Assembly: GCF_028446585.1 (NCBI RefSeq)
Contig: NZ_JAPFQL010000039.1
Span: forward strand, 1-48,708
DNA length: 48,708 bases
DNA from: Intrasporangium calvum
GTDB taxonomy: Bacteria; Actinomycetota; Actinomycetes; Actinomycetales; Dermatophilaceae
Reading direction: 5' to 3'
Shown here: positions 8,158 to 17,047 of the stretch, one piece after another
How the letters are laid out: each line of letters opens with the position of its first letter
Position numbering within the stretch: the stretch's first letter is position 1
Position numbers and translations under genes: made by a program
The notes under the pieces: model-generated
The model's input: the letters and a program-made list of their open reading frames with translations, nothing else
The model's database searches: none
What the model was told of the DNA's origin: nothing

Positions 8158-10181
8158 ACCGCGAGCCGGTCGAAGAGCGACCAGGTTCGCGACGCCACGA
8201 CACCGGTGCTGGCCAGACCGGCCTTGGCCTGAGCCTCCTTGATTGCGACTCGCGTCGACTCGTCGAACACCCCGGTGACGCGAACACCGAGCACGCGCTG
8301 GATGGCTGACACCTCCGGTCCGGTGTCTCCGAGCCGGAGGACCGTCGTGCGGTGCGCGGCGAACGGGAACGCCTTGGCCTCCAGGGCATCCCAGACGTCG
8401 GATGTGACGACGCCGGTCTGTGCGAGCCCGACGGAGCGTTGGAGGGCCGTCACCTTGTCCCGGGTGACCGCTCCGAAGACGCCGTCAACGGCGACTCCCC
8501 CGAGGGCACGCTGCAGCGTCCGGACCGCGGCGCCTCTGGAGCCCTGCCCCAGCACCAGGTCCTTGAAGGGCGTGAAGGTCGTCGTCGTGGAGACGGTGGC
8601 GATCCCGGGACTGAGCGTCGCGGAGCCTTGAGGCGCGGTGGCGAAAGCGGTCACGACCGTTCCTTCCTGATCGGTGACGGTGCTCGCGAGGACGACCGTC
8701 GACCAGCCTCTGGTGTAGAGCAGCTGCTGGGTGCGGTTGTCGGCCACGCCGGTGGCCGACAGGCCCAGGAAGCGCTGGTACTCGACGACGCGGGCCTTGG
8801 TGAGCGGGCCGAAGTAGCCCGTGGTCGGGAGCTCGCCCAGCTTGGCCTGCAGGTTCTTCACCGCGGTGGACGTCATTCCGAAGGACAGCGTCGGATAGGT
8901 CCTGGGCCAACCCTTCGTGTAGAGCAGCTCCTGCGTCGCGTGGTCCGCGACGCCGGTCGCGCGCAGGCCGACCGCCTTCTGGTAGTCGGTGACCCGGGCC
9001 TGGGTCAGCGGGCCGAAGTACCCGGTCGTGGGCAGGCCTCCCAGCTCGGTCTGGAGCTTCTTCACGGCGGTCGAGGTCATCCCGAAGGACAGGGTGGGAT
9101 ACGTGGTCGGGGTGCCCGAGCCCTCTGCCGTGGCGGCCGTCCAGCCCCGGACCCACAGTCGGTACTGCGTCACGGGGTCGGCGGTGCCCGTCGCCGGGAG
9201 GCCGACGAACTTCTGGTACTCGAGCACGCGCGCCTTGGTCAGTGAGCCGTAGTAGCCCGTCGTCGGCAGCGCTCCCAGCTTCGTCTGCAGCGTCTTCACG
9301 GCGCTCGACGTCGTGCCCGCAGACAGGGTCGGGAAGGCCGCAGTGACGGTTCGCCAACCCCGTCGCGCAAGAATCTCCTGCGTCTTGAGGTCCGCGATGC
9401 CCGTCTGCGGGAGCCCGGCAAACTGCTGGTACTCAGTGACCCGAGCCCGGGTCATCGAGCCGAAGTACCCCGTGGTCGGGAGGTTGCCGAGCCGAACCTG
9501 CAGCTGTCGCACCGCTTCGGACTGCATGCCGAAGGAGAGGACGGCCGCGGGGGCGGGGATGGTGACGGTTGTCGTACCGGCCCCCGGAAGGGACGTGAGG
9601 ACGGTCGTCGCGGCTGCACCGGTCCACCACGAGGTCCGGGCGGCCGCCCCGTTGTAGTTGAAGCTGAAGTGGATGTGGTCGGTGTGCGGGTTGCTGCCGT
9701 CGTACGGGGCCCAGCCACGCTCGGGGGCGTACGACCGCCACATCTTGCGGTCGTAGATGATGTACATGATGCCGAAGCGCCGGGCCATGGCTCCGGGGAC
9801 GCCATTGGCGTCGGCCTTCGTCAACCAGGTGAGAACGCTGCGGGCAACGGCCGACTCCTCCGGATCGTCGACGTCCAGCATCCAGTCCCACGCACGCCCG
9901 TCGTAGTGCTCGGAGACGTCGCCGGCGCAGCTCCGGCCGATGAGACTCGTCGAACCCAGCTGGTAGTGGCTCGTCATCAGCTTGGCGAACGCCAGCACCC
10001 CGGGTCGGGCGACAGGGTCACAGACGGTCTGGCCCTGATAGGGCACGTAGACGTCCAGAGCCTTGGGCAGTGTCTTCGTCGGAGGCGCGGGCGGGGTGTA
10101 GGCGTGGGCTGGGACCGCGGCATGCGGGATCACAAGGGCAGGCGCGGCGAACGCGAGCGCGAGGTGGTGACGAAGAGCCAT
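8154..10181 (-). CDS. Secreted LAS-type (VanY/M15-like) peptidase with six peptidoglycan-binding repeats
   Basis: Protein of 675 residues. It has a signal peptide (cleavage likely after PAHA, about 28) and an N-terminal domain (about 45-190) containing EHYDGRAWDW and HTDHIHFS. These match the H-x6-D and HxH zinc ligands of LAS metallopeptidases, so cell-wall peptide hydrolysis is plausible. Six PG_binding_1 units follow. The first four are near-identical in pattern (LPTTGYFG...KARVxEYQKFxGL, ending in a Trp segment). The last two (about 545-605, 612-675) are more divergent and separated from the others by a Ser/Thr-rich linker. The protein is probably anchored non-covalently to peptidoglycan. 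A sigma70-type promoter lies about 70 bp upstream. Confidence 0.85.
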   Translation of the reverse strand: MALRHHLALAFAAPALVIPHAAVPAHAYTPPAPPTKTLPKALDVYVPYQGQTVCDPVARPGVLAFAKLMTSHYQLGSTSLIGRSCAGDVSEHYDGRAWDWMLDVDDPEESAVARSVLTWLTKADANGVPGAMARRFGIMYIIYDRKMWRSYAPERGWAPYDGSNPHTDHIHFSFNYNGAAARTSWWTGAAATTVLTSLPGAGTTTVTIPAPAAVLSFGMQSEAVRQLQVRLGNLPTTGYFGSMTRARVTEYQQFAGLPQTGIADLKTQEILARRGWRTVTAAFPTLSAGTTSSAVKTLQTKLGALPTTGYYGSLTKARVLEYQKFVGLPATGTADPVTQYRLWVRGWTAATAEGSGTPTTYPTLSFGMTSTAVKKLQTELGGLPTTGYFGPLTQARVTDYQKAVGLRATGVADHATQELLYTKGWPRTYPTLSFGMTSTAVKNLQAKLGELPTTGYFGPLTKARVVEYQRFLGLSATGVADNRTQQLLYTRGWSTVVLASTVTDQEGTVVTAFATAPQGSATLSPGIATVSTTTTFTPFKDLVLGQGSRGAAVRTLQRALGGVAVDGVFGAVTRDKVTALQRSVGLAQTGVVTSDVWDALEAKAFPFAAHRTTVLRLGDTGPEVSAIQRVLGVRVTGVFDESTRVAIKEAQAKAGLASTGVVASRTWSLFDRLAV
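8700..9545 (-). repeat. four tandem peptidoglycan-binding units within the LAS peptidase gene
   Basis: Four consecutive units of roughly 200-225 bp encode near-identical stretches (SxAVKxLQ, LPTTGYFGxLTxARV, EYQxFxGL, ATGxAD). The DNA is also visibly similar, for example the aagtagcccgtggtcggg-type words at 8813, 9017 and 9247. This is recent internal duplication, and expansion or contraction between strains is likely. Boundaries are approximate. Confidence 0.7.
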
Positions 10182-10248
10182 GGCGGACTCGATTCAGTGC
10201 GCTGGAACAAGAGGACGCCCACTTCCCCACGAGTGTGCAGTCGAACCA

Positions 10249-10277
10249 TTTATGCACTCCAGTCACATCCTTAACAA
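10249..10277 (-). promoter_or_regulatory. sigma70-type promoter for the LAS peptidase gene
   Basis: On the minus strand, TTGTTA (10272-10277) and CATAAA (10249-10254) are separated by exactly 17 bp. This predicts a transcript starting near 10242 with a leader of about 60 nt. Confidence 0.55.
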
Positions 10278-10292
10278 GCGAGTCCGCTGAAC

Positions 10293-10304
10293 TACAGATC
10301 TGTA
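10293..10304. promoter_or_regulatory. perfect 12-bp palindrome, candidate operator
   Basis: TACAGATCTGTA is an exact inverted repeat in the divergent gap, 16 bp behind the leftward -35 element. It could be a TetR/GntR-type operator; no regulator gene is adjacent. Confidence 0.3.
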
Positions 10305-10430
10305 ATTCGCCGTGGCGCTCCGCGTCGGGAGGAGCTCCCTTCCTGGTGTCGGCTTCGTCACGTGCTGTGCCACCACGTGCGGGGTGCCGAAGTGGGGGCA
10401 CCCCACGCCCGCGGCCGAAACGGAGGCCTA

Positions 10431-10436
10431 TAGAGT
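10431..10436 (+). promoter_or_regulatory. -10 hexamer of a leaderless promoter for the CoA-transferase operon
   Basis: TAGAGT with exactly 7 nt to the ATG at 10444. The nearest Shine-Dalgarno-like GGAGG (10422-10426) is 17 nt before the ATG, too far to be used. Confidence 0.6.
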
Positions 10437-10443
10437 CCGCGAC

Positions 10444-11244
10444 ATGGACAAAGTCGTCTCCACCCCTCAGGAGGCCATCGCCGGGATCAGTGACGGGATG
10501 TCGCTGGCGGTCGGTGGTTTTGGTCTCTGTGGTATTCCCTCCGTGCTCATTGCGGCGATCCATGACGCCGGCATCCAGGATCTGGAGGCCGTCTCCAACA
10601 ACTGTGGCGTCGATGACTGGGGTCTGGGGATCCTGCTCAAGGACAAGCGGATCCGCCGGATGGTCGCCTCGTACGTCGGTGAGAACAAGGAGTTCGAGCG
10701 GCAGTACCTGCACGGCGAGCTCGAGGTCGAGCTGACCCCGCAGGGCACGCTCGCGGAGCGGCTGCGCGCCGGCGGGGTCGGGATCCCGGCGTTCTTCACG
10801 ATCACCGGCGCGGGCACCCAGGTCGCCGAGGGCGGGCTGCCGTGGAAGTACGACGCCCACGGCAACGTCGCGATCGCCTCCCCGGCCAAGCAGACCCAGG
10901 ACTTCGAGGTCGACGGCCAGATCAGGACGTTCGTGCTCGAGCAGGCCATCCGCGCCGACTACGCCCTCGTGCGTGCGGCGAAGGGCGACCGGCACGGCAA
11001 CCTCGTGTTCAACCAGTCGGCGCGCAACTTCAACCCGCTGTGCGCGATGTCCGGCAAGATCACCATCGCCGAGGTCGAGCAGCTCGTCGAGCCGGGGCAG
11101 CTGCACCCGGATGAGGTGCACCTGCCCGGCATCTTCGTGCACCGGGTGCTGCCGCTGACGCCGGAGCAGGCGAGCGAGAAGCGGATCGAGCGGCGCACCG
11201 TGCGGCCCCGCCCCGACGCGACCACCGAGAGCCAGGAGGGCTGA
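10444..11244 (+). CDS. scoA: 3-oxoacid CoA-transferase, subunit A
   Basis: Protein of 266 residues, the alpha subunit of a succinyl-CoA:3-oxoacid (or related) CoA-transferase, which moves CoA onto acetoacetate or another 3-oxoacid. Family markers are SLAVGGFGLCGIPSVLIAAI (about 20-39), the GGFG(L)xGxP motif, EAVSNNCGVDDWGLG, and GNLVFNQSARNFNPLCAMSGKITIAEVE near the C-terminus. The start is set by a TANNNT-N7-ATG leaderless arrangement. Subunit B follows after 3 bp with an AGGAGG site. It is probably used in ketone-body or fatty-acid catabolism; the acyl-CoA dehydrogenase at 13.0 kb is consistent with that. The precise acyl specificity cannot be read from the sequence. Confidence 0.9.
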   Translation: MDKVVSTPQEAIAGISDGMSLAVGGFGLCGIPSVLIAAIHDAGIQDLEAVSNNCGVDDWGLGILLKDKRIRRMVASYVGENKEFERQYLHGELEVELTPQGTLAERLRAGGVGIPAFFTITGAGTQVAEGGLPWKYDAHGNVAIASPAKQTQDFEVDGQIRTFVLEQAIRADYALVRAAKGDRHGNLVFNQSARNFNPLCAMSGKITIAEVEQLVEPGQLHPDEVHLPGIFVHRVLPLTPEQASEKRIERRTVRPRPDATTESQEG

Positions 11245-11247
11245 GCC

Positions 11248-11886
11248 ATGGCGATGACCCGTGAGCAGATGGCCGCCCGGGCGGCCGCGGAGCTGTCCGA
11301 CGGTGCCTACGTCAACCTGGGGATCGGCCTGCCGACCCTGGTGCCGAACTACGTGCCCGACGACGTGGAGATCGTGCTGCAGTCCGAGAACGGCATCCTC
11401 GGGGTCGGGGCCTACCCGTTCGAGGGGGACGAGGACCCCGACCTGATCAACGCCGGCAAGGAGACCGTGACCCTGCGCAAGGGCGCCTCGTTCTTCGACT
11501 CCGCGACCTCCTTCGGGATGATCCGCGGCGGCAAGGTCGACGCGGCGATCCTGGGCGCGATGCAGGTCTCCGAGAAGGGCGACATCGCCAACTGGATGAT
11601 CCCCGGCAAGATGGTCAAGGGCATGGGCGGCGCGATGGACCTGGTCCACGGCGCCAAGAAGGTCATCGTCCTGATGGAGCACAACGCCAAGGACGGCGCC
11701 TACAAGATCGTCAAGGACTGCTCCCTGCCCTACACCGGCAAGGGCGTCGTGCAGCGGATCATCACCGACCTGTGCGTCTTCGACGTCACCGACACCGGCC
11801 TCGTCCTGCGCGAGCTGGCCCCCGGCGTCACCGAGGACGAGGTCCGCGAGAAGACCGAGCCCGACTTCACCGTCGACCTGGGCTGA
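11248..11886 (+). CDS. scoB: 3-oxoacid CoA-transferase, subunit B
   Basis: Protein of 212 residues, the beta subunit with the catalytic Glu in [10 protein letters not shown] (about residue 50), the SENG motif that forms the glutamyl-CoA thioester. It also has [15 protein letters not shown] at the N-terminus and [19 protein letters not shown] in the middle. The length is normal for a split two-subunit enzyme. The ATG follows an AGGAGG (11234-11239) inside the end of scoA, so the two are co-translated. A strong hairpin terminator follows 17 bp after the stop. Confidence 0.92.
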   Translation: MAMTREQMAARAAAELSDGAYVNLGIGLPTLVPNYVPDDVEIVLQSENGILGVGAYPFEGDEDPDLINAGKETVTLRKGASFFDSATSFGMIRGGKVDAAILGAMQVSEKGDIANWMIPGKMVKGMGGAMDLVHGAKKVIVLMEHNAKDGAYKIVKDCSLPYTGKGVVQRIITDLCVFDVTDTGLVLRELAPGVTEDEVREKTEPDFTVDLG

Positions 11887-11903
11887 CCGGACGACAACGA
11901 TGA

Positions 11904-11938
11904 GGAGGGCCCCGAGCGCACAGCGCCCGGGGCCCTCC
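11904..11938 (+). terminator. intrinsic-type terminator after scoAB
   Basis: Perfect 11-bp stem GGAGGGCCCCG / CGGGGCCCTCC (11904-11914 and 11928-11938) with a 13-nt loop. There is no long T tract, as is common in high-GC actinobacteria. Confidence 0.75.
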
Positions 11939-11974
11939 CCATCTTCGACGGGGCGCGGACCCCCCGCCCCTGCC

Positions 11975-12961
11975 TCAGGGCTCGTCAGTGTCCGGCAGGA
12001 GCTGACCGGGTCGGCTCGTCAGGAACCCCCAGCCCCAGCTGGCGTGCATCGTCGCGAGCACGGCCGGGACGCGCACCGCGACCGCCGGACCGTCATGCCG
12101 ACCGATGGCCAGACCACCCACGGTGATCGCCGTGGCGTAGGTCGCCGGGATGACCCACAACGGTGCCCAGAAGAACCCCCCGACGAGACCCACCACGTTG
12201 GCGACGAGCGCCGTTGGGGCCGCGAGGTAGCGGGCATTGATGGACCCCTTGTGCTCCCGGGCCACGACGCGGCGCCACCGGCCGTAGTCCCGGTACTGGA
12301 GGGCCAGCCGTCGGACGGAGGGACGGGGGCGGTAGCGCACCTGAAGCTCAGGGTCGAACCAGACCGTGCCGCCGGCCTGACGGATCCGGTAGTTCAGCTC
12401 CCAGTCCTGGGCCCGCGAGAACCGCGCGTCGTAGCCACCGGCGCGCGTCAACCACTGCCGCCGGAAGACGCCGAGGTAGACCGTGTCGGCGGGTCCGGCC
12501 TGTCCCCCGGTGTGAAAGCGCGCCCCACCGACTCCCAAGCGGGACCGCATCGCGACGGCCACCGCCTTCTCGAACGGCGTCACACCCTCGGCATACATCA
12601 CCCCGCCGACGTTCGCGGCGCCCGTCTCCTCGAGCACCGTCACCGCCCGCTCCAGGTAGCCGGGGCTGAGGAAGCCGTGCCCGTCGACGCGCGCGACGAT
12701 GTCGTGCCCGGCGGCTGCGACGGCAAGGTTCAGGGCGTCGGGCGTGCGCCCGGACGGGTTCTCGACCACGGTGATCCGGGGGTCGCGGCCCGCCAGGCGT
12801 CGCGCGACGCCCAACGTGTTGTCGTGTCCCCGCCCGATGGCGAGGACCAGCTCCAGCTCACCCGGGTAGCCCTGGTCGAGGATCGCCTGAACGGCTTCAC
12901 CCAGGTGCTCCTCCTCGTTGAGCAAGGGCATGATGACGCTGATGGGCGGGGGGTGGTCCAC
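11975..12961 (-). CDS. Family 2 glycosyltransferase with C-terminal membrane segments (ExoA/SucC-like)
   Basis: Protein of about 328 residues from a GTG at 12961. It shows ISVIMPLLNEEEHLGEAVQAIL at the N-terminus, GRTPDALNLAVAAAGHDIVARVDGHGFLSPGYLERAV (the DxD-type acidic site is D-G-H here, about 90-100), and FSRAQDWELNYRIRQAGG (the ED/QD...R acceptor-site motif). The C-terminus has two hydrophobic stretches (about 255-300), suggesting membrane attachment. It resembles succinoglycan-type GT2 enzymes. The frame is open upstream, but that extension overlaps the acyl-CoA dehydrogenase C-terminus and looks like shadow coding. It lies 53 bp downstream of that gene. The sugar donor is unknown. Confidence 0.82.
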   Translation of the reverse strand: MDHPPPISVIMPLLNEEEHLGEAVQAILDQGYPGELELVLAIGRGHDNTLGVARRLAGRDPRITVVENPSGRTPDALNLAVAAAGHDIVARVDGHGFLSPGYLERAVTVLEETGAANVGGVMYAEGVTPFEKAVAVAMRSRLGVGGARFHTGGQAGPADTVYLGVFRRQWLTRAGGYDARFSRAQDWELNYRIRQAGGTVWFDPELQVRYRPRPSVRRLALQYRDYGRWRRVVAREHKGSINARYLAAPTALVANVVGLVGGFFWAPLWVIPATYATAITVGGLAIGRHDGPAVAVRVPAVLATMHASWGWGFLTSRPGQLLPDTDEP

Positions 12962-13014
12962 GGGGTGCGTCCGCTCCGGGGGCTCGGCAACTGAGGTCGG
13001 GAGGAGACTACCCC

Positions 13015-14178
13015 TCAGCCCTTGAGGAGCTGACGCGCCATCACGATGCGCTGGATCTGGTTGGTCCCTTCGTAGATCTGGGTGATCTTCGCGTCCCGCA
13101 TCATCCGCTCCAGCGGGAAGTCCTTCGTGTAGCCCGCACCGCCGAGCAGCTGGACCGCGTCGGTGGTGACCTTCATCGCGACGTCCGAGGCGTAGCACTT
13201 GGCCGCCGCACCGAAGAAGGACAGGTCCTTGTCGCCCCGCTCCGACTTCGCGGCCGCGACGTACACCATCTGGCGGGCCGCCTCGACCTCCATCGCCATG
13301 TCGGCGAGCATGAACTGGATGCCCTGGAAGTCGGCGATGCGCTTGCCGAACTGCTTGCGCTCCTTGACATAGGCCACGGCCTGGTCGAGCGCCCCCTGGG
13401 CGATCCCGATGGCCTGGGCGCCGATGGTCACGCGGGTGTGGTCGAGGGTGCGCAGCGCGATCTTCAGGCCGTCACCGACGGCTCCGACGACCCGGTCCCC
13501 GGGGATCCGGACGTTGTCGAAGTGCAGCTCGCGGGTGGGGCTGCCCTTGATGCCGAGCTTGCGCTCCTTCTCGCCGAAGGTGAAGCCGGCGTCGGACTTC
13601 TCGACGACGAAGGCTGTCACGTTGTTGCCGCGCGGGCCGTCGGGGTCGGTGACGGCGAGCACGGTGTAGTACTCCGACACGCCTGCGTTGGTGATCCACG
13701 ACTTCTGGCCGTTGAGCACCCAGTCGTCGCCATCCTGCTTGGCGCGGCACTTCATGGACGCGGTGTCCGAGCCGGCCTCGCGCTCGGAGAGTCCGTAGGA
13801 GAACGTGGTCTCGCCGTGGGCCAGCGGGGGCAGGTACTTGCGCTTGAGGTCCTCGTTCGCGGCGAGGATGAGCGGCAGGGAGCCGAGCTTGTTGACCGCG
13901 GGGATCAGGGCGGAGGACGCACAGACGCGGGACACCTCCTCGATGACGATGCACGTCGCGAGCGCGTCGGCGCCGACGCCGTCGTACTCCTCGGGCACGT
14001 GCGGGGCGAAGAAGTCGGAGGCCACGAGCGCGTCGTGCGCCTCCTGCGGGTAGCGGGCCTCCTCGTCAACGGCCGCCGCGAAGGGGGCGATCTTGTCCTC
14101 GGCCACCGCACGCACCGCCTCGCGGAGCGCCTCGTGGTCCTCGCTGATCCGGAACAGGTCGAAGTCAGAGCTCGTCAC
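13015..14178 (-). CDS. Acyl-CoA dehydrogenase
   Basis: FAD-dependent flavoenzyme of 387 residues catalysing alpha,beta-dehydrogenation of acyl-CoA, with electrons passing to ETF. Family motifs: YGLSEREAGSDTASM and WITNAGVSEYY (FAD/substrate loops, about 125-180), RKLGIKGSPTRELHFDNVRIP, RKQFGKRIADFQGIQFMLADM, QLLGGAGYTKDFPLERMMRD and IYEGTNQIQRIVMARQLL at the C-terminus, where the Glu is the catalytic base. It most resembles short-chain or branched-chain members. A TAGCAT hexamer 7 nt before the GTG at 14178 supports this start over an upstream in-frame TTG. It converges with nothing nearby and is divergent from metY. Confidence 0.92.
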   Translation of the reverse strand: MTSSDFDLFRISEDHEALREAVRAVAEDKIAPFAAAVDEEARYPQEAHDALVASDFFAPHVPEEYDGVGADALATCIVIEEVSRVCASSALIPAVNKLGSLPLILAANEDLKRKYLPPLAHGETTFSYGLSEREAGSDTASMKCRAKQDGDDWVLNGQKSWITNAGVSEYYTVLAVTDPDGPRGNNVTAFVVEKSDAGFTFGEKERKLGIKGSPTRELHFDNVRIPGDRVVGAVGDGLKIALRTLDHTRVTIGAQAIGIAQGALDQAVAYVKERKQFGKRIADFQGIQFMLADMAMEVEAARQMVYVAAAKSERGDKDLSFFGAAAKCYASDVAMKVTTDAVQLLGGAGYTKDFPLERMMRDAKITQIYEGTNQIQRIVMARQLLKG

Positions 14179-14185
14179 GAGGTGA

Positions 14186-14191
14186 ATGCTA
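14186..14191 (-). promoter_or_regulatory. -10 hexamer of a leaderless promoter for the acyl-CoA dehydrogenase
   Basis: TAGCAT on the minus strand with exactly 7 nt to the GTG at 14178. Confidence 0.55.
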
Positions 14192-14319
14192 CTCGCGAGA
14201 CACAATTAGTAGGACGTCCAAGTGATTTAGGCCACCGGCCCGCCCCGCCCCACTACGCGGGGTGTCCAGCATGAGGACTCTGCGTCCACGATGAGGACAC
14301 GTCGGGCTGGGACGAGCTG

Positions 14320-14329
14320 AGCGGCATAC
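14320..14329 (-). repeat. iterated 10-mer, copy 3
   Basis: Intergenic, upstream of the SAM-IV leader; its last three bases enter the TACCAT -10 element. Confidence 0.85.
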
Positions 14330-14332
14330 CAT
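14327..14332 (+). promoter_or_regulatory. -10 hexamer for the metY riboswitch transcript
   Basis: TACCAT lies 7-8 bp before 14340, where the riboswitch P1 helix begins, so the transcript would start almost exactly at the aptamer. Its first three bases (TAC) are the last three of an iterated 10-mer copy. Confidence 0.45.
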
Positions 14333-14339
14333 CCCGTCA

Positions 14340-14470
14340 AGGTCATGAGTGTCAGCGTCACGGCCCCGGCTCGCTGACCGGCAACCCTCCCCAACGCGGC
14401 GGGGTGCCCCGGGTGAAGACCTGGCCACCGGCGACCGCCGGTGCGCAAGCGCGAGTGTGAGGACACACCC
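14340..14470 (+). ncRNA. SAM-IV riboswitch leader upstream of metY
   Basis: S-adenosylmethionine-binding aptamer of the actinobacterial SAM-IV class. Conserved segments are AGGTCATGAGTGTCAGCG at the start, CCGGCAACCCTCC in the middle (14379-14390), and GGGGTGCCCCGGGTGAAGACC (14401-14421 region). P1 pairs AGGTC (14340-14344) with GACCT (14418-14422); P2 pairs GTCAGCG (14351-14357) with CGCTGAC (14372-14378). After the aptamer comes a CACCGGC/GCCGGTG hairpin (14426-14443), then a GAGG ribosome binding site in the loop of a small GTGT/ACAC hairpin (14455-14466). This suggests control of translation: high SAM would shut off metY. Confidence 0.88.
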
Positions 14471-15790
<1,320 letters not shown>

Positions 15791-15823
15791 CTCGCGCGAG
15801 GGGGTGGGCGGCACGACGATCCC

Positions 15824-15833
15824 GTATGCCGCT
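15824..15833 (+). repeat. iterated 10-mer, copy 4
   Basis: Intergenic between metY and the S66 peptidase gene. Confidence 0.85.
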
Positions 15834-15849
15834 CACCTCCTCCCGCTCC

Positions 15850-15855
15850 TAGGCT
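15850..15855 (+). promoter_or_regulatory. -10 hexamer of a leaderless promoter for the S66 peptidase gene
   Basis: TAGGCT with exactly 7 nt to the ATG at 15863. Confidence 0.6.
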
Positions 15856-15862
15856 GGCTCCC

Positions 15863-16918
15863 ATGCCTGCTGAGCGAGCGACCGCCGTCCGCTACCCCGC
15901 TCCCCTGCGTCCGGGTGACCGGATCGGCGTCACGGCGCCGAGCTCCGGTGTCTCCGATGCTCTCTGGCCCCGCGTCGAGCTGACCCGGAAGTTCCTGGAG
16001 GAGCGCGGGTTCGAGGTCGAGGTCGGCGAGTGCATGCACACGCCCTCACAGGTCAGCGCGACCAGGGAGGAGCGAGCCGCCGAGCTGATGCGGATGCTGA
16101 CCGACCCGGACATCCGGGCGGTCGTGCCGCCGTGGGGCGGTGAGACGGGCATCGACCTGCTGGACCTGCTCGATTTCGACGCGATCGCCGACGCCGAGCC
16201 GAGGTGGTGCGTCGGCTACTCCGACACGTCGACGTGGCTCACGCCGCTCACCCTGCGGACCGGCATCGCGACCATCCACGGCCAGAACTTCATGGACACG
16301 CTCTATCGGACCCCCGACAGGGTCGCCCACTGGCTCGATGTCGCGAGCTCGGCGGCTGGGGCGGGGATCGAGCAGCACTCCCCCGGTCGGTGGCGCGGCG
16401 CCGGGTTCGACGACTGGGCGGCGTCGCCGGGGGCGTCCGAGTACCACCTCGACCAGCAGGGCACGTGGACGCGCCTCGACTCCGGCTCTCCCGACGAGCC
16501 AGTGGTCCTGCACGGGCGCCTCGTCGCCGGCTGCGTGGAGACGCTGAGCTTCCTCGCCGGTGGGGCGTATGGCGACGTCAACCGTTTCGCGGACGCGTAC
16601 GCGCCGGAGGGGATCGTCCACGTCCTCGATGTCGCGGAGTGGGCGGCCTACGACATCTGCCGGGCGCTGCACGCGATGCGGCTGCACGGCTGGTTCGACC
16701 GGAGCACCGGGATCCTCGTCTCTCGGACGCGCGCACCCGCTTCGCCGGAGCTCTCCCAGCAGGCTGCGGTCATCGATGCCCTGGGGATGTTGGGCGTGCC
16801 GATCATTGCCGACGTCGAGTGCGGGCACGTCCCGCCCTACCTGGCGCTGGTCAACGGGGCGCCGACCACCGTGCGCTTGGGTCCGGACGAACGATCGATC
16901 ACGCAGACGCTGACCTGA
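15863..16918 (+). CDS. S66 family peptidase (LD-carboxypeptidase / MccF-like)
   Basis: Cytoplasmic serine peptidase of 351 residues of family S66. These cleave the tetrapeptide L,D bond in murein recycling (LdcA) or detoxify microcin C-like acyl-adenylates (MccF). The triad is visible: the Ser of VGYSDTSTW (about residue 117), the Glu of VLDVAEWAAYDICRAL, and the His of DVECGHVPPYLAL near the C-terminus. The N-terminal LRPGDRIGVTAPSSGVSDALWPRVE and VPPWGGETGIDLLDLLDFDAIA are typical of the MccF-like branch. No signal peptide. It probably has its own leaderless promoter rather than depending on metY. Choosing between LdcA and MccF activity needs assay. Confidence 0.88.
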   Translation: MPAERATAVRYPAPLRPGDRIGVTAPSSGVSDALWPRVELTRKFLEERGFEVEVGECMHTPSQVSATREERAAELMRMLTDPDIRAVVPPWGGETGIDLLDLLDFDAIADAEPRWCVGYSDTSTWLTPLTLRTGIATIHGQNFMDTLYRTPDRVAHWLDVASSAAGAGIEQHSPGRWRGAGFDDWAASPGASEYHLDQQGTWTRLDSGSPDEPVVLHGRLVAGCVETLSFLAGGAYGDVNRFADAYAPEGIVHVLDVAEWAAYDICRALHAMRLHGWFDRSTGILVSRTRAPASPELSQQAAVIDALGMLGVPIIADVECGHVPPYLALVNGAPTTVRLGPDERSITQTLT

Positions 16919-17047
16919 GTCGGTGGGCGCTCGCTGTGGATGACGGGGACGGTTCGAAGTGCGGATCGGGCAGGATCGTGGGAGTGTTCTGTGGCGTTTC
17001 CGCCCGTTTGAGGCGGTTCAGCGATCCGTTCCAGGTCAGGGGGACCC

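Larger units (their letters stand above)
10182..10443. promoter_or_regulatory. 262-bp divergent regulatory gap between the LAS peptidase and the CoA-transferase operon
   Basis: This region is AT-richer than its surroundings, mainly at 10240-10310. It holds a leftward sigma70-type promoter (10249-10277), a perfect 12-bp palindrome (10293-10304), and a rightward leaderless -10 (10431-10436). I see no RNA gene or small ORF with support here. Confidence 0.55.
14179..14470. promoter_or_regulatory. 292-bp divergent gap: leaderless promoter, iterated 10-mer, SAM-IV leader
   Basis: From left to right it holds the acyl-CoA dehydrogenase -10 element, roughly 120 bp with no recognisable feature (14192-14310), one copy of the iterated 10-mer (14320-14329), a -10-like TACCAT, and the SAM-IV riboswitch leader of metY. 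Confidence 0.6.

Noticed and set aside
12962-13198. 407-codon version of the GT2 gene
   Set aside because: The N-terminal extension overlaps the acyl-CoA dehydrogenase C-terminus and has no GT2 features.
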